64,000 nucleotides of DNA, from NCBI GenBank assembly GCA_030490835.1, contig CM059977.1, positions 25,463,335 to 25,527,334 of the forward strand, read 5' to 3'. The translations under genes were made by a program, and so were the position numbers. This stretch comes from Annona cherimola (taxonomy: Eukaryota > Streptophyta > Magnoliopsida > Magnoliales > Annonaceae). Every line of letters starts with the position of its first letter. Position 1 is the stretch's first letter. The notes beneath the pieces were generated by a model. That model made no database searches, was not told where the DNA came from, and saw nothing but the letters and a program-made list of their open reading frames with translations. This document shows, piece after piece, positions 24,861-35,354 of this stretch.

Positions 24861-26535
24861 TTTGTTACTAATCTCCTAAAATACACTTCTTCAAGTACTG
24901 ATCAACTAAAGCGGATAATCTAATATCAAAAAAGAAGAGTTCGGAACTAGTTGAAGAGAGCCAACATGATGTAAACAAACTTATAGAGATAAGAGCAGGA
25001 CGTGAAAATGATCAAACCAATATTAATTATTCTAGTTGCGGCATATTATTCAAATATATAATCCCTAGTGGAAATAACTATTAGTAAGAAATATAATTTA
25101 ATTGAATGTGAACTTGGGTATAGCCCAGTTGATTTCACATCTTGGTGTGCAAGAGTATGGTTTCTACTGACATAATCAAATAAATAAATATAATTGAACA
25201 ATAAAAGTAAATATATTAGTGAAATCAATTTTACTAAAATCTTTTAAGTACACGTCTTCATGTAAGCCAGCTATAATTTCACTAAATCATGTTAAGTCAG
25301 TCATACAATTTATTTCTATACACTTAATTACGAGAACAAAGATCATCTTAATGTATTACAAATGGGCATAGCAATAACGATTCTTAACTTGGAATCGCAT
25401 GATTCAATACTAAAAATAGTTTTTAATTAGTATGGCCTGCCTGATTTGATTTCCAATTAAGGCATTTTTATTCAATAATTAAATACACGAAGATAAAGTG
25501 TGGTATTTCACAATTTTAAATTAAACACAATGAAGATAAACTTAGGTTATACTTATTTGCTGCTCAACTTTTTATCGAGTGGGGCAATTTTTAGGGAATA
25601 AATGAGTGTTTCAAATGATATAAGATTTTTGGATTGAATCTATAGCTAAGATGAGAATGTAATGATGTATATTGAGAATAAGTAAAATTGTATTAAGAAT
25701 AGATAATATTGTGTTGGAAATTGAAAAAGTATGTTGGAAATTGTGATACAGATCCAATTCAAAAAATCCTGTATAGTTTGGACATGTTCTATAGGGTTCA
25801 AAATGAACAACACCTCATATATACCATGTTTGATAGGGTTGTGTCTTGTCTTGTATTTTGGGTATAAATTACTTGCATGGTGATTTGCATGTGAGAATGC
25901 ATGGTAAATGTACATGAGTTTTGCATCAGTTCCTTTGGGAGTAAGCATCATTTACTGATTTAGTAGAGCTCGGGAGAGGTAAACTAACAGGTGTAAGAGA
26001 AGCATCACCAAAGTGTCTTATTTGGAAATGTGTATAAGACATGCAGAGAATGAGTGTGAATTATTATATCTTATATTTGTAACCTATTTATTATGGTAGA
26101 TTACTATTTTTTTGTTATTTTTCTTCTAGATTGAAGAGTATTTACATAATTTTTTACAATCTTATAGTTGTTTATTTAATCATAGTTTATCAGGGTAGCT
26201 TCCGCCTTTGTATTAATCCAAATTATATTTTCTTAAAAACCACTCATTAATAAACCCACTTTCGTGTTGTACAAAATGCAAAACATCATGCCCAACAGTT
26301 TTTGTTAGTTGCTATAATTAGTTCTGCACTTGTGCAAATTGGGCTGGGCTTATCCATGATCTGCCCTTAACCCAATTGAGTTTTACCGAGTTAAATAGGT
26401 ACTTTCATTGCCTAGGATGGGATAACGTACTTACCTAAATTCAATTGACAGAATCGCGATGGGGCAAATTCACCGAGTCTTGACACAAATACACCTGACT
26501 TGTCCTTTACATGTTTGTTTATTAAAAATCATAAA
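24861..26535. other. Intergenic AT-rich DNA
   Basis: No gene is supported. A tRNA-like run at about 25110-25160 (AGCCCAGTTG followed by GGTTTCTACT) may be a decayed SINE head but is too weak to call. Confidence 0.4.
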
Positions 26536-26985
26536 TATATTTTTAGGGCGAATTTCTTATATATTCATTAATTTTACTCTTAATTCAACTATACTCATGA
26601 ACTTTCAAAAATATCTTTTATATCCTCAAATTTTTATCATAATTCCACATTTATCCATGTCATTAGTAATTTGTTAAAAGGATTGTTAATCCTTGTGAAA
26701 TAACAAATATGTTCATCCCTAATTATGATTTTATAGAAAAGATTATATTATAATAAATCTTTAGTAAGTCTATAATTATAAAATAATATATTACTTTAAT
26801 TTTAAGCAAAACAACTTTAAATTATATTAAAGTTTGGTTGCATTCGACATTTTACTGGAGAGTTAATGACTTATTTAATGGATTTTCAAATGTGTGAGTA
26901 TATGTGTAATTAAGACGAAAATTTATAGGTACCAGAGATATTTTTGAAAGTTTCTGAATATCTGTGGAATTTACCAATATTTTTA
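26536..26985. mobile_element. TIR element related to the intron element
   Basis: It shares subterminal motifs with 16890-17377: the left end has 'tatattcattaattttactcttaattc' type sequence and the right end its diverged complement. Ends are approximate. Confidence 0.5.
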
Positions 26986-27687
26986 TTTTCTTTTAAAATT
27001 TTATTATAGTTTAGGTTTTGATTGTCTTCTAATTTAAATTTTAAAATTATATGTTGTAACAATTAACATGTAAGTAAAATATAAATGAGATTTTAAATTA
27101 TATAAGTATTTAACATATTAAGAATTTCAAAAATTAATCAGAGTTGCAAACCTGAACATGAATTCTGAAAGTGTAAGGTTGGGGTTAGGCTAACATTGTC
27201 TTGGTCTAATACTTAAGAGCAATAGATGAACTGTTCCAAATAAATTTAAGATGGAGTTGTCCATAACCCCATGGCTGGGCCAGATTCACATTCCTAATAA
27301 TTAGCACATGACGTGGGTCAATCGTGGGGATTAGATTTAATCGGCCGGTTTGCATTTTTTATTCTTTATATGTCACGTGGGTCAATCGTGGGGATTAGAT
27401 TTAATCGGCCGGTTTGCATTTTTTATTCTTTATATGTCGTTTCAAAATCCTCACAAGATTTACAACGTACGGGTACACCTCATTAGAATTGACGTGCGCT
27501 ACATAATTATATTATATATTTGATGGGTTAGGGTAAATGCATCAGCGTAAGCCGGCTGATTTTTAATGCGCCCGCCTCTCCCTGGTCCACGCTGCAGTGG
27601 ATGACAATTAATGCATTGTCAACCAATTTGCCTCCGCTAGTGTATGCAATTACAAATGGACACAGTTGAACGGAAATTGCTGAATAA

Positions 27688-27978
27688 GGGTGTGTTTGTT
27701 TAGGGCAAAAAAGTATCAACTAAAATTTTTCAATCTAAAACTTTTCACTCTCCATAATTATTCTATTTTTTAATTATTTTTTCACATTTTTCTATACAAA
27801 CTACCCTACTTTTCAATCATTTTTACACAACTACCCATACAACTAACCTATCTATTTTAACTTTATTCTCTTTACTCCTCATCATTACTCCTATTATATC
27901 ACATCACTTTCTATTGATTTGACAACTTCTACTCCAAAAACTTTTCATCAAAAGTTTTACCTCCAACCAAACACACCC
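27688..27978. mobile_element. Tourist-like MITE
   Basis: Ends GGGTGTGTTTG...CAAACACACCC, 291 bp, flanked by TAA at 27685-27687 and 27979-27981. It is very close in sequence to the intron copy at 6090, including the 'cctatctattttaacttta' run. Confidence 0.85.
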
Positions 27979-28325
27979 TAAAACGGGCACTCATCTTCCC
28001 GATGTACACAGCGGCAAGGTGGCTGCCGTACTCACAGCAGCGCCACCGATCAGTTGAAATGATAAATTTTTCATGTTCGTACCGGCCTTTGAAAAGTTTT
28101 ACAGGAAACACGGAGTTTTTGTTGTTACCAAAACAGCCCCTTAATCGGCCGGTTTGCATTTTTTATTCTTTATATGTCACGTGGGTCAATCGTGGGGATT
28201 AGATTTAATCGGCTGGTTTGCATTTTTATTCTTTATATGTCGTTTCAAAATCCTCACAAGATTTACAACGTACGGGTACACCTCATTAGAATTGACGTGC
28301 GCTATATAATTATATTATATATCTG

Positions 28326-28520
28326 ATGGGTGCATTTAACCATTTTTTTATTTTTTAAATTATTAATAAAATGATCTAAAATGTCACTGATTTTAAAAAA
28401 TTTAAAATAAATATTTAAAATACTTCTAAAATATATACACGTAGATTAATAGTTATATAAAAAATTTCAAAAAAATTAAAAAAACGGGCTGAAGCACTAG
28501 GTGCACTGTATCCAGGTCCA
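28326..28520. mobile_element. Half foldback element
   Basis: One arm of the foldback family (AATGTCACTGATTTT core, then TAGATTAATAGTTATATAAA) ends in CACTAGGTGCACTG. The other arm is reduced to a GGGTGCATTTAACC tip. Confidence 0.5.
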
Positions 28521-28554
28521 TATTTGATTGGTGCCATAATTGTATTTTCGTTGG

Positions 28555-28800
28555 GTATTGATACAATGCACCTAGTGCACTTAGCCTCTATGTGCTCGGG
28601 AGTTTTAACTTATTTTAAATTATACGACTGTTAATTTAAGTGTATTTAAATATGTATTAAATTTTACCATTTTTAGATTTTTTATTTTCAAAAATTAGTA
28701 GCATTTTAGTTTAGATTAATAGTTATATAAAAAAAAAGTTGGAACGAAAAAATGGGTTAAAGTTGCACCCAGGTGCACTGTCTTGGAATTAAAAAAAATT
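28555..28800. mobile_element. Foldback element, deleted centre
   Basis: Tips GCACCTAGTGCACTTAGCC and, inverted, GCACCCAGGTGCACTG flank family core sequence in both directions. The right half of the core is shortened. The sequences just outside both ends (TTTGATTGGTGCCATAATTG and its complement) also mirror each other, because they belong to the surrounding large inverted repeat. Confidence 0.6.
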
Positions 28801-29088
28801 TCAATTATGATACCAATCAAATATATAATATAATTATGCAGTGCACGTCAATTCTGATGAGGTGTGCACGTACATTGTAAATCATGTGAGGATTTTTAAA
28901 CGACATATAAAGAGTAAAAAATGCAAACCGGCCCATTAAATCTAATCCCCAGGATTGACCCCAGTGTTGTGCTAATTATTAGGAGTGCGAATCTGGCCCC
29001 GCTATGGGGTTGAGGACAACTCAATCTTAAATTTATTTGGAACAGTTCATCGTCACTCTTTTAAGTAGGTGGGATGATCTAGTTAGTC

Positions 29089-29441
29089 CTGACTAAGCAA
29101 ATGTCCCGCTTAGCTTATCTTAAAAGATTTATTTATAATAATTTTTTTTGTTTTTATTTTCATAGACTTATTCATCTAAGTATATTTAACATATAAATCA
29201 AGTTTTAACACCTTTAGATATGTATATATATTTTTTTAGATTTTTAAAAATAAGAATATTTTAAATACATATATGTACAAGATGTTTAAAAATTTCAGAA
29301 AAATATAAATATATATATAAATGGTGAAACTTGGTTTATATGTTAAATACACTTAAATAAACAAATGTACAAAGAAAAAAGCAAAAAAAAAAAATTTCTA
29401 AATGAGTTTTTTTAGGTGGGCTAAGCAGAGTATTTACTTAG
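29089..29441. mobile_element. Foldback element, diverged
   Basis: Inverted ends GACTAAGCAAATGTCCCGC and, on the minus strand, GGCTAAGTAAATACTCTGC enclose the core ATCTAAGTATATTTAACATA in both orientations. A further half copy follows at about 29470-29640. Confidence 0.6.
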
Positions 29442-29641
29442 CCTGAGTTAACAGGATAACTCATCTTTAATTATTAGACCAAAATTACTAAAATTCTATA
29501 GATGTTCAAAAATAAAAAATATATAAATCTTCAAAAATAATAAAATTTGATATACATGTTACATACGCTTAAATTAACTTGTTGTATAAAAAATTTTCAA
29601 AAAAAATAAAAAAATAGCTAAATACGGTGCACTAAGACTAA

Positions 29642-31312
29642 ATGTGGGCCTGTTTAGTTTTTTTTTTTTTTAAGCAGCACCATAATTGTATGTTTAACTC
29701 TACGGTGGATGACGCATTGTATTTTGCAAGATCATGGAATATCTTTTGGATTTCTCATTCAGAAATTAGAAGAGACGGGGAGTCTTCCAGAGACAACCAT
29801 AGTATACACATGGCAGCTAGTAAAGTGTCGTCATGATTTCCAATTCTAACCAGTGATTATGTTAAAAACAAAAAACCAAAATAAAATATAGTTTGGATTT
29901 CCACAACCTTGGACTTAGTTATTACAGGGTTTCAAATTCCAAATCTCGGGAACTCCTGCACGAATTTGGTACAACTAAACTAAAGTTGTGGTCGCTGTAG
30001 GGCGATAATTTTATCCTGATGTTCATCCCCATTAATTAGAAAAATACATCCTAATTTTAAGGTAGCTAAGAAAGTGCATCACAGGCACATCTACAGGATT
30101 TTAATGAGTGCAATTTACACCCTAAACTTCTGCAAATTGTGACAACTCTCTTGAATTTCTGAAAGTAAAGAATAAGATTTACATAGAAAGTAGTGATCTA
30201 TAAATACAAGATTATCCGAAAATCGCAGGGCAAATAAGGCTAAAGTTACATTATTCGGAATTTTAGGAATACATTGGGTTGAGAATTCAAAATTTGTCTG
30301 TGTAGAATTCCCCTATTTTGGAGGAGTCCCTCTCATTGGATTAATGGGGCCGATTTCTCCTCTTAGGCGATGTTGTCCGGTTTTTATATAAGGCTTGGCC
30401 TATAGCAGTACGCGCCTCGTGCTAGGGGAAGGTTTTTTGCAACCATCCTTGATCAGTTTGCCCCTAATTCACTGAGACCTAACATAAACAGTCTAATAAT
30501 GATTGCATAGCTTCATCTTTGTTGGTTGTCAATATCACTTCTAATGCTTTGGTGGTTTTGTTCAGCTCAAGCGCTACCACATTAATAATGTTTGGGAATA
30601 TAAAAGTTGCGGTAACTGTGAGATAGGTAGGAAGTGAGAAATTAAATATTTTGAAAAATTGTGCGATTAATATGAAATGAAATAATAAGAATAAAGATAG
30701 AATAAATAGAATAGTCGAAGTATTGTAAGAAAGAAAAACAATTATAAATAATTAAAATGTAGGAATAAAAGAATAAAAATATGGTTATTAATTTAGCTTA
30801 GAAATCTGTAATCTCATGACTTTTGAGTGAAAAGCTTTGTTGTTGTCACCATGTCTTCATAATGTCAGTTTTAGTCTACTTTGATGCAAGAAGGTTCGGC
30901 TTTCCTATTTAAAGCCACATCCAAGGGCATCTTCGACTCGTCCCTTAAGGGTAGATGAATATTTTTCTCAAAGTGGTAATATTGATCTTTTAAGCGAACC
31001 TTACCGATTCACTTGATAACTTCATGGTATTGGCAAACTTTTATGGCTAAAGAGTTGGCTTTTTACTCAACCTTTATAAAAAGCAATAATATCTAATTAT
31101 TGTTTGTATATCATATGATTTAATGTGTCAACCTATCATAATATTTCATGTGGTCCATCTTATATGATTATTTTGATATAATATATTATATTTTATATTA
31201 ACACATGAAATCAAGACAAGTTAGATTATCTAACCCTCTAAAAGTTTGTCTAGGGGTGCTTAATTTGTCAAAATGCTTCTTGCTAATGTAGAACCACCTT
31301 TTTCTTTGAAAT
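29642..31312. other. Intergenic region, nothing recognised
   Basis: No gene, domain or clear repeat was found. Short open frames show no family resemblance. Confidence 0.4.
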
Positions 31313-31315
31313 TTA

Positions 31316-31609
31316 GGGTGTGTTTGGCAATTGATATCAAATGTCAAGTTAAAAGTTAAAACTTTTTAATTTAAAAGTTAAAATTTTTCACTCTCCATGA
31401 CTATCATATTTTTTAATCATTTTTTCACGTTTTCCTATACTACTACCATACTTTTCAATCATTTCTACACAACTATCCATACAACTAACCTATCTATTTT
31501 AATTTTATCTCCTTCACTACTAATCATTATCTCTATCATATCACATCATTGGCAACTTTTACTCTCTAAAACTTTTCACTAAAAGTTTTATTCATTACCA
31601 AACACACCC
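31316..31609. mobile_element. Tourist-like MITE
   Basis: Ends GGGTGTGTTTGGC...ACCAAACACACCC, 294 bp, flanked by TTA at 31313-31315 and 31610-31612. Confidence 0.85.
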
Positions 31610-32359
31610 TTAGTCGTCACCATGCAATCCAGGGATCACCAAATACCTCATAGTATCCGTAAACCAACTTATCCTCTTCTTTTCAAAAACGGATCGAATT
31701 CGACCCTATTCACGCTTGCTGTTTTCTATCTCAATTGGATGTAGCTGGCTAGCTGCTCCCCCCAGCTGCACACTCCAAATTTCCATGCTCTAAACGAAGA
31801 TATCCCCTCCACCATCATCTATCTGGATCTTTTTCCCTTTCTTTTAACAGCTGCATCTCAAGTCTAGCCACGAGCCCGCGACGAGGCAGGCGGCGTGGTA
31901 AGCCAGTTCACTAGCAAATGGTACAACAGCCTTCGATTCCTGCTAGTCCCACACTTCCTGCTACCTTGAACGTTTACAGATTTTCTCAAGCATGAAATCT
32001 TATGAATGCAGTTAATTATAATATCGGCTGTCACATTGTCATATTATATCATAAGTTAACAACTTTTACATTAAACATTTTTCATGTAAAATTTCATTAT
32101 TATCCAAACACACCTCAAATACCAATAAAAAAAGCCTCGATTTCACTGGTGTGGCTAAAAATGGACCTCAGTTGCATGCGCCCGGGAGCATGCAGTGCAT
32201 ATATTTTTTTTATTTTTTTTGAAATTTTTTTCATAAACTTGTTAGCCCAAGTGTATTTAACGTATGCATCAATTTTTACCATTTTTGGATTTTTTTAGAT
32301 ATTTATTTTTTATTTTTAAAAATCAGTGGCATTTTAGGTAATTTAAACGGATTGGTCAG

Positions 32360-32493
32360 TTCTTATTTAGAAGGCTGCAATTTCTTAACCGCTGCAGTCT
32401 CTGCTCCTGCTAATAGTTTAGCACATTCTTTGTTGCTACTATGGGCCCCGAAGCACAAGGAGATTTTACTCGCTAGTGTCAATTAGGCGGTCT
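32360..32493 (+). pseudogene. psbD: Plastid psbD fragment (NUPT)
   Basis: The plus strand reads [19 protein letters not shown] and on through LAHSLLLLW, a segment of the photosystem II D2 protein. A one-base deletion after LLLLW shifts the frame; in the shifted frame the D2 sequence continues through the region of GDFTR and QLGG. The fragment ends at GGCGGTCT, where sequence from another plastid locus begins. It cannot be functional. It is a nuclear copy of plastid DNA. Confidence 0.85.
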
Positions 32494-32812
32494 TAAATGA
32501 GCCCCGCAAAAGGTTGATCCAAGTGAACGAGTTTTTTTTCGACGTCTGCGGGCTATATATCCCCGCGTAACTCTGGCCATTGAATCAAATGAAACTTTGA
32601 CGAATAACTAATTGATTTCATTTCTTTCAGTCATTCTTTTATCCTCTCTTGTTTTACTAAAAACAAAACGGATTCTTCCTATGTATAAAATAAAAATTCC
32701 AATGGCTTTTGCTATGATGACCTTCCCAACCACGATTTTTTATTTCTTATGGGTGTTTATTTTACCTCAAAATAAGAAATTGTACCGATATTTTGTAGAA
32801 AATAAATAAGAA
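32491..32812 (-). pseudogene. rpl20: Plastid rpl20 start and upstream spacer (NUPT)
   Basis: From the ATG at 32580 the minus strand encodes [18 protein letters not shown], then STFCGAHLR, the N-terminus of plastid ribosomal protein L20. Homology stops after about 30 of some 117-120 codons, at an AGAC shared with the adjoining psbD piece (microhomology). Upstream, 32581-32812 is AT-rich and fits the plastid rps12-rpl20 spacer; that part rests on memory of the spacer, not on coding evidence. Confidence 0.75.
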
Positions 32813-33085
32813 ATAACGTACTCTATTTTTCTTTGACAAATAAGCCAATAGTCGTTGACATTTTTTAAGAATTTTCCGCAAATCTCTCTGAGATAAATAG
32901 TCTCTTATGTGCAATTCCAAATGGGAAGTAAGTATCTGTATCTTATTGGTGAAGCTGAATATTTGAAATTCAACGGATCCTTTGTTTTTTTCTTCTTGCG
33001 GAATAATCGAGATTAATGAGTTTTTTATCATAAAAATTTCTTTCTCTTTTTTTTTTCTTTTCTGATATTATTTATCAGAAATAAT
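32813..33085 (-). pseudogene. rps15: Plastid rps15 5' part (NUPT)
   Basis: The minus strand from 33031 encodes a protein start with [32 protein letters not shown] and [14 protein letters not shown], plastid ribosomal protein S15. The family sequence ends at codon 73, about 15 codons short, and is joined to the rpl20 upstream spacer. Substitutions at normally conserved sites (for example IQIL for IRRL, and KKCQR for GKRQR) suit a non-functional nuclear copy. 33032-33085 is probably its plastid leader. Confidence 0.88.
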
Positions 33086-33612
33086 AAAATTACCTAAAAT
33101 GCTACTGATTTTCAAAAATAAAAAATAAATATCTAAAAATATCCAAAAATGGTAAATTTTGATATATACATTAAATACACTTGGGCTAATAAGTTTATAA
33201 AAAAATTTCAAAAAAAATAAAAAAAGTAAGTATATGCGTCCGGGAGCACTAAGCTCATAACCCACTAAAAATAAGGCAGATCACCAATCCGCATAGGAAT
33301 TTTTCTCGAAAATGTGAAACTACAGCACATGATGCATGAAAATGGAAATGGAGAAAGCTTGGGTTGCCTTTTTTCACCTTTTAATTCTGAGTTGATAAGA
33401 CTGATGGTTATGGAATTGGAGACTCGTCAAATCACAGTAATGACACACATTGAAAAAAAAAAAAAAAAAAAATCACAGTGCTGACGAAAGGAGCGTGATC
33501 CTATGAGCTATGTTTGGCCATTCTTTCCGCCGAAGACAAACGTGTAATGTAGCGAGCCTGTCAATGATTGAAATTGCAAGGTGGCGCAGGATGAGTTTTT
33601 TCAATGAATAAC

Positions 33613-33826
33613 TTTTTTATTAGTATTTTTTATACAATGTCACAATTAATATTATAATTAAACATTTTCACAACCGTCATTATGTGGCGGGACTTTTCCT
33701 ATGATACCACTACACATGGGAAGGATGAATAATGCCGTTGATGCTCCAAAGCGGAATCGAACCAGCGCCCGCTTCAGCACAAGGCAATGACGCTGACCAC
33801 CAGGGCGCGTCTCCGGTGGCTTTTGT
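33613..33826 (-). mobile_element. tRNA-derived SINE
   Basis: On the minus strand a Pol III promoter is visible: A box TGGTGGTCAGCG (33791-33802) and a perfect B box GGTTCGATTCC (33753-33763). A body and a tail ending near ATACTAATAAAAAA follow. An AATGAATA repeat flanks both ends (about 33614-33621 and 33826-33833). Similar tails occur at 47.45, 48.80 and 59.05 kb. The acceptor and T stems do not pair well, so it is not a tRNA gene. Confidence 0.7.
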
Positions 33827-34135
33827 AATGAATATTTATGTATTTGATCATTTTAACTGACATTACATTCGAACCCTAAGACATTTTTACAATTTTACTA
33901 ATAATATTCTACACACTTCCATATAATTTTCACAAACAATATTATATAAATATCTTCCTAATATTCATATTTTTCCTTTTATCCGAACAGAAAATAAGAA
34001 AAATAACGCCACCAAAATGTCATTAGCAAAAATCCAACGAAAAACGTCATAGCTGTGATTCGAACCAAAGTTCCTCAATTGTGAAAAAAACTTCGCACCA
34101 TGAAAGCCGTCTCGGCGGGACGCAGAATGAATTTA

Positions 34136-34416
34136 GAGTATGTTTGGTAATGAATAAAACTTTTGATGAAAAGTTGTGTGGAGTAAAAGTTGTCAAATTA
34201 TGTGATATGATAGAGGTAATGATAAGTAGTAAAGAGGATAAAGTTAAAATAGATAGGTTAGTTATGTTGATATTTGTGTAGAAATGATTGAAACGTAGGG
34301 TAGCTGTATAGGAAAATGTGAAAAAATGATTAAAAAATATAATAGTTGTGGAAAGTAAAAAGTTTTAGATTGAAAAGTTTTAACTTAACATTTTCTATCA
34401 ATTGCCAAACACACCC
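34136..34416. mobile_element. Tourist-like MITE, inverted orientation
   Basis: Ends GAGTATGTTTGG...CCAAACACACCC, 281 bp, flanked by TTA at 34133-34135 and 34417-34419. The interior is the reverse complement of the copies at 27.7 and 31.3 kb. Confidence 0.8.
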
Positions 34417-34516
34417 TTATTTGGACCAAAATTTGATGAAGGGCAAATGGGTGCACCAATCAAGTCCAATTTCAAAATAGAATAATAATAATGATTAAAA
34501 ATAAAATATTCATAAT

Positions 34517-34648
34517 TGTTAGGTTATCTTACACCGATTGTGAAAGGAGTTGAGAGTGCAGTAAAAATGTGAGAGAATGTCTCATCTCTTAGGTTAACTT
34601 TTGGGGTTGAGAATGCTCATGAACACACAACAAATTGGTATTAGAGCC
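34517..34648 (+). mobile_element. TRIM-like LTR and primer binding site
   Basis: A short LTR-like unit begins TGTTAGGTTATCTTACACCG and ends CACAACA at about 34632. TTGGTATTAGAGCC follows at once, a near match to the initiator-Met tRNA primer binding site (TGGTATCAGAGC). The LTR would be about 116 bp, in the TRIM range. I did not find a second LTR, so this is a fragment. Confidence 0.5.
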
Positions 34649-34649
34649 T

Positions 34650-35354
34650 AGGATACAACGACTCCATCCAAGAGTCATAAAAAAGAGATTAAGAAGGCCC
34701 ACGAGTACCCAACAAAAATAAATTGATAGACGCAACATAAATAATACACTCCATCTTGGTTTATGCCTTGCACCTTCCACAGAGTCTCCCGCTTCGGATG
34801 CCAATTGATGCATGATCTGTAGTAATAATGGTCTTTGTCCAAGACTCCAAGGTGCAGTATTTAAACTACTTGAGCATCACCTTATCGGAAAGTCTATCTG
34901 AATATTCCCAAAGCCAAATGCTAATATGCTATGCTGGACACCTCATACTGGTACTATCTATGATTAATGAGTAGGCTAGAACACCCGTTCTCCTCATTTC
35001 AGTTTTTACCTGATCTTCGAGTAAACAATGCAATCATTTGGTACAGATATGAAAAGCTCGCGCTCTCCATTCGAGATCACATAACTCACTTCTTTGGCCT
35101 TATCAGACATTGTGGAATGGATGGATTCAACCTTTCTAGTAACTAAAGTTAGCATCCCCGAACTGAAGACAAGAAATGAGTCTGCTGCCCGTTGAAATGC
35201 ATTTCCATGTACAGTAGAAGAAATAACAACCAAACCACAAGCTTGTCCCCCATTTAAACGTAATTGCATATGAAATGAAACCACACTATAGCAACTAAAT
35301 AACTCTAAATCACCAACAGTTATTCATAATTTTTTTTAAAAAAAATTGGGGTGC
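34650..35354. other. Downstream of the broken UGT, unassigned
   Basis: A 92-codon minus-strand frame at 35006-35284 is the only longer one. It resembles no family I know and is not claimed as a gene. Confidence 0.35.

Larger units (their letters stand above)
27205..29085. repeat. Large inverted repeat, 1.9 kb, with nested insertions
   Basis: The left arm (about 27205-27530) and right arm (about 28815-29085) are inverted copies. Shared blocks include GAACTGTTCCAAATAAATTT, 'taataattagcaca', 'gcaaaccggc' with its complement, and 'cctcattagaattgacgtg' with its complement. A 64-bp block beginning acgtgggtcaatcg is tandemly duplicated at 27311 and 27375. Part of the left arm occurs again in direct orientation at about 28140-28330. 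A MITE and two foldback-like segments lie between the arms. A diverged partial copy is at 47.93-48.14 kb. This is probably an old transposon with long TIRs. Confidence 0.75.
32163..33263. mobile_element. Foldback element with plastid DNA at its centre
   Basis: The left arm is 32163-32345 and the right arm 33086-33263, inverted copies of each other (tips GCGCCCGGGAGCATGC and GCGTCCGGGAGCAC; core AATCAGTGGCATTTTAGG and its complement). The whole unit is flanked by a 9-bp repeat with one mismatch: GCTAAAAAT at 32154-32162 and ACTAAAAAT at 33264-33272. In an uninterrupted member at 61.1 kb the arms meet as TAATTTAAAATTA. Here that join is opened and about 740 bp of plastid-derived sequence lies between. 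Confidence 0.8.

Noticed and set aside
32612..32809. Plus-strand protein in the plastid insert
   Set aside because: It is the opposite strand of the rps12-rpl20 spacer; the real similarity is to plastid DNA on the minus strand.
33735..33815. A tRNA gene on the minus strand
   Set aside because: The A and B boxes are good, but acceptor and T stems do not pair and a SINE body and tail follow.
35006..35284. Small gene of 92 codons downstream of the broken UGT
   Set aside because: No recognised domain and no supporting context. It could be an exon fragment, but nothing shows it.
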